A DNA stretch of 64,000 nt, from NCBI GenBank assembly GCA_027460525.1, contig JAPZAS010000024.1, forward strand, positions 62,001-126,000. Reading direction: 5' to 3'. This document shows, piece by piece, positions 17,834 to 26,394 of the stretch. The first letter of the stretch is position 1, and the number at the start of each line of letters is the position of its first letter. The DNA comes from Candidatus Methanoperedens sp. GTDB lineage: Archaea > Halobacteriota > Methanosarcinia > Methanosarcinales > Methanoperedenaceae. Under the pieces are notes generated by a model that searched no databases, was not told where the DNA came from, and was given only the letters and a program-made list of their open reading frames with translations. The position numbers and the translations under genes are program-made.

Positions 17834-17872
17834 ATGTAATTAAATTGTAATCAAGTTGTAACTATGTTGTAA
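17834..17872 (+). promoter_or_regulatory. Four phased (A/T)TGTAA repeats upstream of the methyltransferase
   Basis: The hexamer (A/T)TGTAA begins at 17834, 17845, 17856 and 17867, exactly 11 nt apart, so all copies lie on one face of the helix. An AT-rich TATA-like run (TATATAAATATAG) precedes it. It looks like an operator array about 180 nt before the 18044 gene. No regulator is assigned. Confidence 0.45.
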
Positions 17873-18043
17873 TAGACTATGATTCGCAGAATTATTTACA
17901 TCCGAATAAGAAAAACTTATTACAAACATAGTAACTGAAGTCGATGAATTCATAAGGAAACACAATAGTTGAACTTAGAGATTACGGGTGTTATGCAAAA
18001 AGGAGTATCAGTAGAAGATTAGTTGAACTAAAAGGGAGAAGAA

Positions 18044-19879
18044 ATGATGATACACTTTTATTTTAAAATATTCAATAATATAAAAAGTGAACATGAATCT
18101 AAGGATTTTGCTAAATTAGAGATTATTGGATTGTTTGGGGAAGTAACAGAGATTAATAATTTTTCGGATAAACTTTTAGAGGAGCCGCTAAAGACTTTCA
18201 CTTCCGAACCGGTAAGAATCCAAGACATTATAACTGCTGAATTACCTTATGGAAAAATACAGGGATATTATGGAAAAAAATCAAAAGGTACAGATGTTAC
18301 ACATTTAGTTAAACGGCTAGCTTATACACGAGAATTCTTTTTAATAATAGAAAGTAAAGAAGAACCAGAAAAAATATTAGAACTAATTTTCCCTGAAGGA
18401 ACTATAAACAAAAATGTTCAATTTTTTGAAAAAGATGGAAAAAAACTCTTTAGATTTATTACGAATCAATATTTTTTAGAGAAATCAGAGTATATTTCAA
18501 AGTTAAGCAGGAATGAAAGTGAAATTGATAGAAATGTAGAGATTTTATTTTCTCATTTAATAAAAAATATTTATAGAATTCCTGCGTCTTCAACACTGGC
18601 TATAGGGAAAAGATTAGAAGATTATTTTGCGATCCGAGAGGAGACTTCTTTGTACTTAAATCACTATATGCACCCTTACAAAGGAAAATTTCATCCTAAG
18701 ATGGTTAGGGTTTTATTGAATTATATTTGTCCTAAAAATGAGGGTATTGTTTTAGATAATTTTGCAGGAAGTGGCACATTATTGGTTGAGGCAGGTTATT
18801 TAGGTCTCGATAGTCTTGGAGTAGAAATTAACCCACTCTCTGTATTAATGAGTAACGTAAAATGCCATTCTATAACTATACCGTTAGAAAAATTAAGGAG
18901 AGCAGCAGATGACTATTTGAAGATGGTAGATACTGAAATAAATCACTTTATCAGGGTGAACAATAGACAAAAGCTTCTTATTGAAAATAGGTTAACGTCA
19001 GAGAAAATTAAGGAAGAAGCACAAATTGCTATAAAAGAAATTGAAAGAATGGATGGGTTTAGGAATAAAGAACTTGTTGTTCAAAAAATAATAATTGCTA
19101 GAGAATTATTAAAATTCTGTGAAGATGATAAAATTAGAGAATTTTTGCTTTTATCCTTAAGTGGGTCAATAAGTGATATAGCAAGAAGAACACAAAATGA
19201 ATTTGTGGAAGTTTTAAGAGAGAGAATGAATGACTTGTATTTGAGGATTTATTTATTTCACAAATTAAATGAAGTGCTTAAAATTAAAGTTGGTAAAGCT
19301 CATGCCTATGTGGCAGATACAAGGGACATGAAAGTTATTAAAGATAATTCTGCTGATGGGATTGTGAATTCGCCACCATATTCCACCGCTTTAGATTATA
19401 TTAAGAATGATTATCCACAGTTAGTTTTGTTGAAACTTGTCGAATCAATGGAACAATTAGGAAAAAACATGATGGGAAATCCAAGAATCAACTATGATAA
19501 AAAAGAATTATTAAAACTCGTGGAAGATAAAGAAAAAGACCCATTAAGCATGTCTGTTCTTGCTCATAAGTATGTTTCTATGTTGTTAGATAATGGAAGG
19601 CAAGATGCCGGGTTAAGAGTATATAAATTTTTTATAGATATGTTGTTCACTTTACGGGAAATGTACAGAGTGATGAGAATAGGATCAAAGTGTGCAATAA
19701 TAATTGGTAACAATCATTTCATGATCCATAATGAATATGTAGAGATACCTAACGGTGAGGTTATTTTAGAACTTGGTAAAAAAATAGGATTTAAAGAAGA
19801 CATGATCATAAAAAGAGAATTACAAAAAACAAGTGTAGGGAATATTAGAGAAGAGATGGTTATTATTCTTAAGAAGTAA
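18044..19879 (+). CDS. DNA methyltransferase (N4-cytosine/N6-adenine type), large
   Basis: A 611-aa modification enzyme. Motif I is LDNFAGSGTLLVEAGYLG near residue 245, and motif IV is GIVNSPPYSTALDY near residue 448; SPPY is usual for N4-cytosine methylases. About 180 residues with helical content separate them and may hold the target recognition region. The N-terminal 200 residues have no recognised domain. GGGAG precedes the ATG. The gene is AT-rich compared with its neighbours and converges on the 269-aa gene with 14 nt between, suggesting a restriction-modification pair acquired by transfer. Confidence 0.85.
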   Translation: MMIHFYFKIFNNIKSEHESKDFAKLEIIGLFGEVTEINNFSDKLLEEPLKTFTSEPVRIQDIITAELPYGKIQGYYGKKSKGTDVTHLVKRLAYTREFFLIIESKEEPEKILELIFPEGTINKNVQFFEKDGKKLFRFITNQYFLEKSEYISKLSRNESEIDRNVEILFSHLIKNIYRIPASSTLAIGKRLEDYFAIREETSLYLNHYMHPYKGKFHPKMVRVLLNYICPKNEGIVLDNFAGSGTLLVEAGYLGLDSLGVEINPLSVLMSNVKCHSITIPLEKLRRAADDYLKMVDTEINHFIRVNNRQKLLIENRLTSEKIKEEAQIAIKEIERMDGFRNKELVVQKIIIARELLKFCEDDKIREFLLLSLSGSISDIARRTQNEFVEVLRERMNDLYLRIYLFHKLNEVLKIKVGKAHAYVADTRDMKVIKDNSADGIVNSPPYSTALDYIKNDYPQLVLLKLVESMEQLGKNMMGNPRINYDKKELLKLVEDKEKDPLSMSVLAHKYVSMLLDNGRQDAGLRVYKFFIDMLFTLREMYRVMRIGSKCAIIIGNNHFMIHNEYVEIPNGEVILELGKKIGFKEDMIIKRELQKTSVGNIREEMVIILKK

Positions 19880-19893
19880 TCTTTCTTTTCGAC

Positions 19894-20703
19894 TTAATTA
19901 TGGATATATGGTGTTAACCAGTCCATCAATTGTTCATTAGTCGGTGTACATGTCCCTCTAGATTTCGCAAATTGTTGCATAATCTCATAACCCAATCGAA
20001 AATTTATTTCATTCGGATTATTGGTGTTATCTATTATGTTCTTAATAAAAATGGACATCTGAAAAGGTACCCGTATGCAGGTGAGCAATGTGTTAATTCT
20101 ACCAGTCTTGAATTCATGTTTCCCTGAGAATGTGGGTAGATTATTCTCCGTATGATATTTTACATCTTCATTCCAACCTAATATGTCTAAAAAATTCAGA
20201 AGTCCCAACAGTCCTCCATCTGGCAATGCGTTATTAATCTCTTCTTGGATTTGTTCAATACAAACCATTACATTCTCGTTGGGTCTGTACCTTATTTTAC
20301 CTAATTCCTCTTTATGATCTATGTGATGAGCATTTCGATAAATCAAAACCATGACCATCTTGAACAAATCAAAATCTATAGCTGATATTTTCGAAAGATA
20401 CACCCATATATCATCAAATCTTGCATTTTCATAAAAATGGCTAACCTTTGGAGTCATATCGTGTATGTTAGGTATGTCTCTAAACGCTTCTTTCCCTGGC
20501 TTAAGAAAATAAACCTCTATATCATTGGATAATACGTTAACAACATATCTTCTGGGTTCCTCTAAAGATTGACCAGTTTCCCATCGTATGGCTTCTCTGA
20601 TACGCATCTCCCTAGTTTCCTTTAGTCGCTGCCGAGCCTGCCGATCTCTATTAAAAAGTCTTGTAGACAGGATATCTTTCATATCATCGCGTGAAATAGG
20701 CAC
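19894..20703 (-). CDS. Uncharacterised protein, candidate restriction endonuclease
   Basis: A 269-aa soluble protein. It starts with a basic helical region (RLFNRDRQARQRLKETREMRIREAIRWE). The middle contains FYENARFDDIWVYLSKISAIDFD and GGLLGLLNFLDILGWNEDVKYH, and the end SGKHEFKTGRINTLLTCIRVPF. I do not recognise the family. Its position, convergent with the 18044 methyltransferase and next to a winged-helix regulator, and its AT-rich composition suggest the nuclease or accessory part of that system. This is context only. Confidence 0.5.
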   Translation of the reverse strand: MPISRDDMKDILSTRLFNRDRQARQRLKETREMRIREAIRWETGQSLEEPRRYVVNVLSNDIEVYFLKPGKEAFRDIPNIHDMTPKVSHFYENARFDDIWVYLSKISAIDFDLFKMVMVLIYRNAHHIDHKEELGKIRYRPNENVMVCIEQIQEEINNALPDGGLLGLLNFLDILGWNEDVKYHTENNLPTFSGKHEFKTGRINTLLTCIRVPFQMSIFIKNIIDNTNNPNEINFRLGYEIMQQFAKSRGTCTPTNEQLMDWLTPYIHN

Positions 20704-20770
20704 AGCCTGACATCATCAGGAGATCTAAATTGCTTTATTACCAGAAAGATGTCGTAATAATGTAATTTGA

Positions 20771-20784
20771 TTACCAAATGGTAA
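20771..20784. promoter_or_regulatory. Inverted-repeat operator candidate
   Basis: TTACC-AAAT-GGTAA lies about 30-40 nt before the ATG of the winged-helix gene and between it and the divergent 269-aa gene. Placement in the divergent promoter makes it a good candidate binding site for that regulator. Confidence 0.45.
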
Positions 20785-20812
20785 CAATAAATATCCTTCA
20801 GAAAATTATATC

Positions 20813-21085
20813 ATGTGCTCAATGTGGGAACTTCTCTCTTTCATCCAAGGACGAACAAGATGCCTTTGTCTGAAAGAACTTGCGACAGGACCAAAGACTC
20901 CAGGAATGATAGCGAAGTCATCCCAAGTACACTTATCTCACATAAGCCGAGCTTTGCGAGAGCTATCCGAGAAAGGAATAGCAGAATGTGTCACACCGGA
21001 CACAACAAAAAATCGCTTCTATAGAATCACAGATCTGGGAAAAAAATTGCTACAAGAGCTCGATAAAATTGATAAATGTAGCTAA
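20813..21085 (+). CDS. Winged-helix transcriptional regulator
   Basis: A 90-aa single-domain helix-turn-helix protein. LKELATGPKTPGMIAKSSQVHLSHISRALRELSEKGIAECVTPDTTKNRFYRITDLG-type order shows a recognition helix (LSHISRALREL) and a beta wing (KNRFYRIT). It resembles archaeal ArsR/MarR-like regulators. It is flanked by two restriction-modification loci and may control them, as control proteins do in type II systems (inference). The TTACC/GGTAA palindrome upstream suggests autoregulation. Confidence 0.8.
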   Translation: MCSMWELLSFIQGRTRCLCLKELATGPKTPGMIAKSSQVHLSHISRALRELSEKGIAECVTPDTTKNRFYRITDLGKKLLQELDKIDKCS

Positions 21086-21185
21086 CATCAAAATGGTTGT
21101 GTTAATAAATTGGATTGAGAAGTAGTAGTCTTATAAACAGTATATGTAGTTATCTATTTTAAGAATATATTTTAATTTAATTTTT

Positions 21186-22034
21186 TTATTCTTCATTAAG
21201 TGTAAGTTGTGTGGGTTGTGTATGAAAGTTTTTGATTTCATCTCCATTTAGTTTTAACCTGTATCTTTCTTCTATTCTGCCTTTACTCAACCTGTCCAGA
21301 ATCATCTCGTAATACTTTTCATCAATCTCAGCCGAGATATATTGTCTATTAAGTGCCTTACAGACTTCTATCTCAGAACCGCTCCCACCAAAAAGAATTA
21401 AAACAATATCGCTTGGAGGCATTGTGCATGATTTAATTAACATTTCAGAAAGTTTCTGAGGAATTTGGCAAGCATGAAATGTTTTTTCTTTGCTGACGTT
21501 CTTAACTAAATCAAAATAAAACCAATCATATGGCATCCTCCCTTTTGAACCATTCGCTAAATTACTTAAAATTCTCCTGTCGTTAGGATTCTTATAGGGT
21601 ACGGCTACACTATCCTTGAAAAACTTATTATCTTTCGTTTTTCTACAGTGCAAAATACTTCTATGAGCTGTGGTAAACCGATTAGGACTATGACCAACAT
21701 TAGTATTGTATACCCAAACATAATCGGAGACTTCATAGCATATCGTATCTAGATATTTTACTCGCAAGTGGGCATTTTGTTTAGGGTAATTTATCAAAAA
21801 CATGTTGCCATCATCTTTTAAAACCCTTAAAGATTCCCTCGCTAATTCGATATACCACTCAATATATTCGTCAAAAGATTTCGTATATGATTTATCTCCG
21901 TACTCTATACCTACATTATAATCAGGGTCACCATAAACCATATCAACACACTTATCCGGGAGTTCTTTCAAAATATCCATGATATCTTTTAAGAACACTT
22001 TATTTAGGTAAGTTTCAATATTATTCTTAGTCAT
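21186..22034 (-). CDS. DNA methyltransferase (beta-type, N6-adenine/N4-cytosine)
   Basis: A 282-aa modification enzyme starting at ATG 22034, chosen because GGGAGG lies 7 nt upstream; the frame runs 28 codons further but into the previous gene. Motif IV appears early as MVYGDPDYNVGIEYGDKSY, a DPPY variant with Asp for the second position, and motif I late as LILFGGSGSEIEVCKALNR. This order (IV, target region, I) is the beta class. It follows the 22037 gene by 2 nt, so the two make a type II restriction-modification operon. Confidence 0.87.
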   Translation of the reverse strand: MTKNNIETYLNKVFLKDIMDILKELPDKCVDMVYGDPDYNVGIEYGDKSYTKSFDEYIEWYIELARESLRVLKDDGNMFLINYPKQNAHLRVKYLDTICYEVSDYVWVYNTNVGHSPNRFTTAHRSILHCRKTKDNKFFKDSVAVPYKNPNDRRILSNLANGSKGRMPYDWFYFDLVKNVSKEKTFHACQIPQKLSEMLIKSCTMPPSDIVLILFGGSGSEIEVCKALNRQYISAEIDEKYYEMILDRLSKGRIEERYRLKLNGDEIKNFHTQPTQLTLNEE

Positions 22035-22036
22035 AT

Positions 22037-22579
22037 CTATGCCTCCCTTATAGCATTGTATAACATTGCTCGTCCTTTGTAATTCCAATAAACGATATCT
22101 TCCATAATGAACATCCATTTTACTACTTTTAAAAGAACGTCTACTTTCGCACCTGTTTGAAATATCATTTGTAAATCAGGATATTTTTCTAGCAATCGGT
22201 CAACATCATTCTCTGAACAATTGTAGAGGGTAGTGAGAGCTTCTAATAAATCGTTAAATTTTTGTGGATTTTCTTGTTTCTTATTCTTAAAGTCTGATTT
22301 GATTTCATCATGCGTTCCTCTCCCTAATCCAAATTCTTCCAAGACTTCTACTTTAAAATCAAAGTTCCATTTGTTTAAACCTGCTGGTCTGAAAATAAAA
22401 AGTTTCTTGCCAATTGATAAATTCTCCACAGGGTAACGAAATTTTACACCGTGTCCTCTCTGATGACTTTCAGAGTCAATAAATATGTTTACAACTTTTT
22501 TCACAATTTCATGCCGAGCCACAGAACCTTTAATTTCGATGGCTTTTTCTTCAATTGTGGTTGTTTCTTTCTTTTTCAT
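22037..22579 (-). CDS. Probable type II restriction endonuclease partner
   Basis: A 180-aa protein starting at ATG 22579 with GAGGAG just upstream. The family is not recognised by name. It has charged, mixed alpha/beta sequence: EIKGSVARHEIVKKVVNIFIDSE, then SIGKKLFIFRPAGLNKWNFDFKVEV and HDEIKSDF. Its gene is immediately upstream of the beta-type methyltransferase (2-nt gap), the standard place for the cognate nuclease. The E...D-x-K-like residues are compatible with a PD-(D/E)xK nuclease but not proof. Confidence 0.55.
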   Translation of the reverse strand: MKKKETTTIEEKAIEIKGSVARHEIVKKVVNIFIDSESHQRGHGVKFRYPVENLSIGKKLFIFRPAGLNKWNFDFKVEVLEEFGLGRGTHDEIKSDFKNKKQENPQKFNDLLEALTTLYNCSENDVDRLLEKYPDLQMIFQTGAKVDVLLKVVKWMFIMEDIVYWNYKGRAMLYNAIREA

Positions 22580-22803
22580 GTTTTCATCTCCTCTTAAAGC
22601 GACCAATTGCGTATAACGTTTGCGTATATCTGATGTTTTGCGGAGTGTAGTGGAGCAAAATATGGGTCAGGCGACAGCAGGAGCGGCGCTGTACACCTCG
22701 AAGGGCGCAAAGACCGCAAAGCTGAGGCAGCAGAAGGCATTAGGAGAGCATCTGCGTTTATCTGCGTTCATCTGCGGTTTGCGATTTTCAGAACAAACCA
22801 AAA

Positions 22804-23103
22804 ATGGTGCAACCGAGCGGTATCTGGTATATCGACCCCCCCTATCATCCGCTTTCCCCAACTTCCAGCTTCACAAGCTATACAAGCAATTCCTTTGCCG
22901 AAAAAGACCAGATACGATTGGCAGAAGTTTATCGTGAGCTTGACAAAAAAGGATGCATAGTCATGCTGAGTAATAGCTATTCTAAATTTATTTTAGAGAT
23001 GTACAGCGGTTACAGGATTGAGCAGGTGAGCGCAAAAAGGATGATCAACTGCAATGGGAAGAAGAGAGGAGCGATACCCGAGGCTGTGGTTTTGAATTAT
23101 TAG
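22804..23103 (+). pseudogene. Dam-like adenine methyltransferase, C-terminal fragment 1
   Basis: About 99 codons matching the C-terminal third of D12-class adenine methylases: IDPPYHPLSPTSSFTSYT (motif IV), EKDQIRLAEVYRELDKKGC, MLSNSYSKFILEMY and a final KKRGAIPEAVVLNY. The N-terminal part with motif I is missing and replaced by the CTGCG-rich repeat. It is one of four related fragments in the island and cannot be catalytic alone. Confidence 0.8.
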
Positions 23104-23166
23104 AGTTCATACCGAGTTCGTATTAGTTCGCTGTTTATACTGCACGGTTTTTAATGCTGGGAGGTC

Positions 23167-23220
23167 GCATCGGCAACATATCGGCGCCGAGGATTAAATT
23201 TTTAAAAAGTGATAAATGTG
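23167..23220 (+). repeat. 53-bp island element, copy 1
   Basis: GCATCGGCAACATATCGGCG followed by a TTAAATTTTTAAA core and GATAAATGTG. The TCGGCGCCGA palindrome is perfect. It follows Dam fragment 1 and precedes fragment 2. Confidence 0.75.
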
Positions 23221-23345
23221 CGGCGCTTTACACCGCGAAGGGCGCAAAGAACGCAAATCAAAGGCATCAAAAGGCATTAGGAAAAAATCTGCGTTTATCT
23301 GCGTTCATCTGCGGTTTTTAATTTTCAAAAAGCAGAGCCTTCAAA

Positions 23346-23642
23346 GTGCAACCATCTGATTTCTTGAATTTCGACCCTCCCTATCATCCGCTTTCCCCAA
23401 CTTCCAGCTTTACAAGCTATACAAGCGCCTCATTCTCAGAAAAAGACCAGCGCCGATTGGCAGAAGTTTATCGCCGACTCGATAAAAAAGGATGCCTCCT
23501 CATGCTGAGCAACAGCTATTCCGACTTTATTTTAGAGCTGTATGGCGGTTACAGGATTGAGCAGGTGAGCGCCAAGAGGATGATTAACTGCAATGGGAAG
23601 AAAAGAGGGGCAATACCGGAAGCGGTTGTGATGAATTATTAG
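23346..23642 (+). pseudogene. Dam-like adenine methyltransferase, C-terminal fragment 2
   Basis: The cleanest copy of the fragment: NFDPPYHPLSPTSSFTSYTS, SEKDQRRLAEVYRRLDKKGC, MLSNSYSDFILELYGGYRIE and MINCNGKKRGAIPEAVVMNY. It again lacks everything upstream of motif IV. It serves as reference to see the insertions in copies 3 and 4. Confidence 0.8.
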
Positions 23643-23694
23643 AGTTCGTACGAGTTCGGTGTTAATTTTGTGCCGTTTTTAATCTGAAATGGTT

Positions 23695-23751
23695 GCCTCG
23701 GGAACATATCGGCGCCGGAGGTTTAATATTTACACGGTCGTAAATACCATG
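23695..23751 (+). repeat. 53-bp island element, copy 2
   Basis: GCCTCGGGAACATATCGGCG followed by GGTTTAATATTTACA and ATACCATG. It precedes the VapBC-like pair at 23859. Confidence 0.7.
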
Positions 23752-23858
23752 TTTTGCATAGCATTTATAAAAACCGTCATCAATCAAAAACTCAAATATT
23801 TACATTACCTCAGGTTTTTGAGGTTATCTTTATAAATAAATAAATCAACTACATAACT

Positions 23859-24068
23859 ATGAGAACCATGAAACAGGATGAGGAGATTTCAAATCTTCAT
23901 GAGATTGCAGCGGTACAATTAAAGAATAAGGATTTGATAAAACTCTCAGCGAAAGCAAAAGAAAAAAGCATGCTACTATTAGAAGAGCAGGGCATATCTG
24001 CAATAGCGCTTGCTTTATCCAGGACTTTAGTTGATTTTGTCCAGCACCCGGAGAAAATAAAGGCGTGA
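23859..24068 (+). CDS. VapB-like antitoxin
   Basis: A 69-aa acidic helical protein (EEISNLHEIAAVQLKNKDLIKLS, then GISAIALALSRTLVDFVQHPEKIK). Its gene ends 4 nt before a PIN-domain gene, the usual VapBC order. There is no clear ribbon-helix-helix or AbrB motif, so the class is uncertain. A TATA-like run (TTATAAATAAATAAAT) lies about 20-25 nt upstream. Confidence 0.65.
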   Translation: MRTMKQDEEISNLHEIAAVQLKNKDLIKLSAKAKEKSMLLLEEQGISAIALALSRTLVDFVQHPEKIKA

Positions 24069-24072
24069 TTAA

Positions 24073-24504
24073 GTGCGTGCGTATCTGGATACTTCGGCAC
24101 TTGTAGTTTACTGTTTTGGCAGGAAGTTAGAGCCAGAGAGATACAAATCTGTAAAGGCTTTATTTGATAAAATAAATTCGCAGGAGATTACAGGAGTAGT
24201 ATCTTTTTATTCACTTCACGAACTGTTCATTTTTGCAATAGAAAATTTTTCACAAGATATCTCAAGAAGTATCGGTAAAAAAGCGCTTGAAGAGATATTG
24301 AAAAATCGGGTTGAGATTATACCTCTTCTTAATAGGGAGCAAAGGATTCGATATTCCAGTAGTATAAAGCTAAATGATGCTTCGGATATACCGCATGCGA
24401 TATTAGCCCTTATGGAAAAATGTGACTGCATTGTGACTTATGATGCGCATTTTGACGATATAAATACTGTAATTAAAATAAATCAGCCTGAAGAGTTGAT
24501 TTGA
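24073..24504 (+). CDS. PIN-domain toxin (VapC-like)
   Basis: A 143-aa putative ribonuclease starting at GTG 24073. The PIN acidic residues are visible: YLDTSALV (Asp near 6), SLHELFIFAIE (Glu), NDASDIPHAILALMEKCDCIVTYDAHFDDI (two Asp near the C-terminus). VapC toxins cleave tRNA or rRNA. It follows its antitoxin candidate with a 4-nt gap. Confidence 0.82.
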   Translation: MRAYLDTSALVVYCFGRKLEPERYKSVKALFDKINSQEITGVVSFYSLHELFIFAIENFSQDISRSIGKKALEEILKNRVEIIPLLNREQRIRYSSSIKLNDASDIPHAILALMEKCDCIVTYDAHFDDINTVIKINQPEELI

Positions 24505-24611
24505 AACTATCTTCCTTTCCATCCTTTCTCCGGCTTCAAGCAGGATGCCCCTGATAATCGCTGAATTGCTGGAGCGTCTGCCTTACTGTAGCCCGCGATG
24601 AGTAATAAATA

Positions 24612-24790
24612 TGCGGCGCTTTACACCGCGAAGGGCGCAAAAGAACGCAAAGCGAAGGCAGCAGAAGGCATTTGGAAAACATCTGCGTTTATCTGCGTTA
24701 AGCCGTCTTGACACGTATGGCGGAGCCATACGTGAATGCGCCCTCCAGAGGCGCGACTCTGGGCGCCTTCATCTGCGGTTTGTGATTTTC
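24612..24790 (+). repeat. CTGCG-type repeat interrupted by palindromic modules
   Basis: The GGCGCTTTACACCGCGAAGG-type repeat runs into CTGCGTTTATCTGCG but is split by the hairpins ACACGTATGGCGGAGCCATACGTG (24711 onward) and GCGCCCTCCAGAGGCGCGAC... before resuming as TCATCTGCGG. Copy at 23220 lacks the insert. Confidence 0.6.
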
Positions 24791-24810
24791 AGAGCAGACC
24801 ACAAACGGTG

Positions 24811-25166
24811 CATCCGACGGTATCTGGTATTTCGACCCTCCCTATCATCTGCTTTCCCCAACTTCCAGCTTCACAGGCTACATGAAATATTATCCACGTA
24901 TGGCGCAGCCATACGTGTGTGCGACGCCAACTGGCGCAACGGTTGACAAGCGCCTCATTCTCAGAAAAAGACCAGCGCCGATTGGCAGAAGTTTATCGCC
25001 GACTCGATAAAAAAGGATGCCTCCTCATGCTGAGCAACAGCTATTCCGACTTTATTTTAGAGCTTTATGATGGTTACAGGATTGAGCAGGTGAGAGCCAA
25101 GAGGATGATTAACTGCAAGGTCAGAAAAGAGGAGCAATACCTGAGGCTGTAGTTTTGAATTATTAG
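24811..25166 (+). pseudogene. Dam-like fragment 3, with palindromic insertion
   Basis: Same fragment as at 23346, but between the sequence for SFTGY and TSASFSEKDQ about 65 bp are inserted, carrying the hairpin CCACGTATGGCGCAGCCATACGTG-type module and GCGACGCCAACTGGCGCAAC. The downstream end also has a small change (KVRKEEQY). No functional product expected. Confidence 0.75.
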
Positions 25167-25230
25167 AGTTCATCCCGAGTTCGTATTGAGTTCGCTGTTT
25201 ATGCTGCACGGTTTTCAGTGCGAAGTGGCC

Positions 25231-25281
25231 GCATCGGTAACATATCGGCGCGTGGTTTAATATTTGGAGAGTGATAAATAT
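25231..25281 (+). repeat. 53-bp island element, copy 3
   Basis: GCATCGGTAACATATCGGCG, a GTTTAATATTTGGAGAG core and GATAAATATG. It follows Dam fragment 3. Confidence 0.72.
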
Positions 25282-25407
25282 GCGGCGCTATACACCGCAG
25301 AGGGCGCGAAGAACGCAAAGGTAAGTCATCATTTCTTGCGTCAGCGCCTCATTTATCATAAAATGATCAACGCCTCCTTACTGCGGGTGAGTCAAAGAAA
25401 GATTATC

Positions 25408-25476
25408 AACCACCGAGGACACAGAGGGCACAGAGAGTTGTTGTTTTTCTCTGTGTACTCTGTGATCTCTGTGGTT
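25408..25476. repeat. CACAGAG imperfect palindrome 1
   Basis: AACCACCGAGGACACAGAGG and its complement CTCTGTGGTTT enclose a T-rich loop, making a long stem. This sequence family recurs in many unrelated genomes and produces false ORFs of the NHRGHRGHRE type; the recurrence is background knowledge. Confidence 0.65.
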
Positions 25477-25513
25477 TTATCGTGCGCGGCTTTTGATTTG
25501 ATGCGGGGAGGTT

Positions 25514-25566
25514 GCATCGGGAACACATCGGCGCCGGGATTTAATATTTCAAGAGTTATAAATCTG
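25514..25566 (+). repeat. 53-bp island element, copy 4
   Basis: GCATCGGGAACACATCGGCG, ATTTAATATTTCAAGAG core and TTATAAATCTG. No gene pair directly follows; repeats do. Confidence 0.68.
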
Positions 25567-25610
25567 CGACGCCTGCTACCGAAAAACAGCTATGGACTTT
25601 GTGATAGACC

Positions 25611-25680
25611 ACGGAGCGCGCGGATGACGCGGATACGCACGGATTAAGCATCCGTGAAGCTCCGTCTAATCCGTGTCATC
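25611..25680. repeat. CGGATTAA-type imperfect palindrome
   Basis: ACGCACGGATTAAGCATCCG and CTAATCCGTGTCATC form an inverted repeat with GATGACGCGGAT. No ORF is supported. Confidence 0.55.
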
Positions 25681-25782
25681 AGTGTTCGATGTCGGGCGCC
25701 GTACACTGCAAAAAGCTCCAGCGCCTCATTTTCAGAGAAAGACCAGCCGCCGGCTCGCCGAGGGTGAGTCAAAGAAAAGATG

Positions 25783-25852
25783 AACCACAGAGCACACAGA
25801 GATCACAGAGGGTTGTTGTTTTTCTCTGTGTCCTCTGTGCTCTCTGTGGTTT
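25783..25852. repeat. CACAGAG imperfect palindrome 2
   Basis: AACCACAGAGCACACAGAGA pairs with TCTCTGTGTCCTCTGTGCTC-type sequence across a T-rich loop, about 70 bp. Closely related to the one at 25408. Both follow GGTGAGTCAAAGAAA. Confidence 0.65.
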
Positions 25853-25980
25853 TTTATTTTTCGCGGTTTTTGATTTGATGCTGTTGCCGCGGGTATATCG
25901 GCATCGTACACCGCGAAGGACGCAAAAAGGCTCTTGCACTTATTGATGCGCCGGAAGCTCGAAAACTAACGAACCGATAC

Positions 25981-26394
25981 CTACATACTAATCGTCTTTA
26001 TCAACTCTTTTGTTGTATGTACCTCAACTTTATTTTGTTGTTTAAAGTGCCCATCATTGCTCCATATCGGGCAATTCAAATCCAATGCCAGAGCCAAAAA
26101 AGGCGAATCTGTTACATCAATACCCTTTAAAATATCCTCAGCCAGAGCCATCTTCTCATTGTATTTTTCTTTCGGCACTAACCGGATATGCTTCTGTAAA
26201 AGCAAAAGAAGAGCATCAAGTCCTTCCTCATTCATTTTGGATTTCCTCAACAGGAGTTCCTTATGCTTCGTTATCTCGCTAAAAATATATTCAGGCGCAT
26301 GCAGTTCAAATACATCGCTGAGAATTATGTTTCTTGTAGTTGACTTTTTAATCAGAGCCGAAAAAATGATGTTCGAATCCAGTACTAATTTCAT
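25981..26394 (-). CDS. PIN-domain toxin (VapC-like)
   Basis: A 137-aa PIN protein: LVLDSNIIFSALI at the N-terminus (first catalytic Asp), FSEITKHKELLL (Glu), GIDVTDSPFLALALDLNCPIWSNDGHFKQQ (Asp pair) near the end. This subtype resembles archaeal and cyanobacterial PIN toxins that cleave RNA. The start overlaps the antitoxin stop by 4 nt. Confidence 0.82.
   Translation of the reverse strand: MKLVLDSNIIFSALIKKSTTRNIILSDVFELHAPEYIFSEITKHKELLLRKSKMNEEGLDALLLLLQKHIRLVPKEKYNEKMALAEDILKGIDVTDSPFLALALDLNCPIWSNDGHFKQQNKVEVHTTKELIKTISM

Noticed and set aside
22620-22937. 105-aa plus-strand ORF across the CTGCG-type repeat as a gene
   Set aside because: It reads through the repeat and is out of frame with the Dam fragment inside it.
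25264-25946. ORFs encoding NHRGHRGHRE-like and similar peptides as genes
   Set aside because: They are translations of CACAGAG palindromes and other repeats and have no ribosome site or domain.
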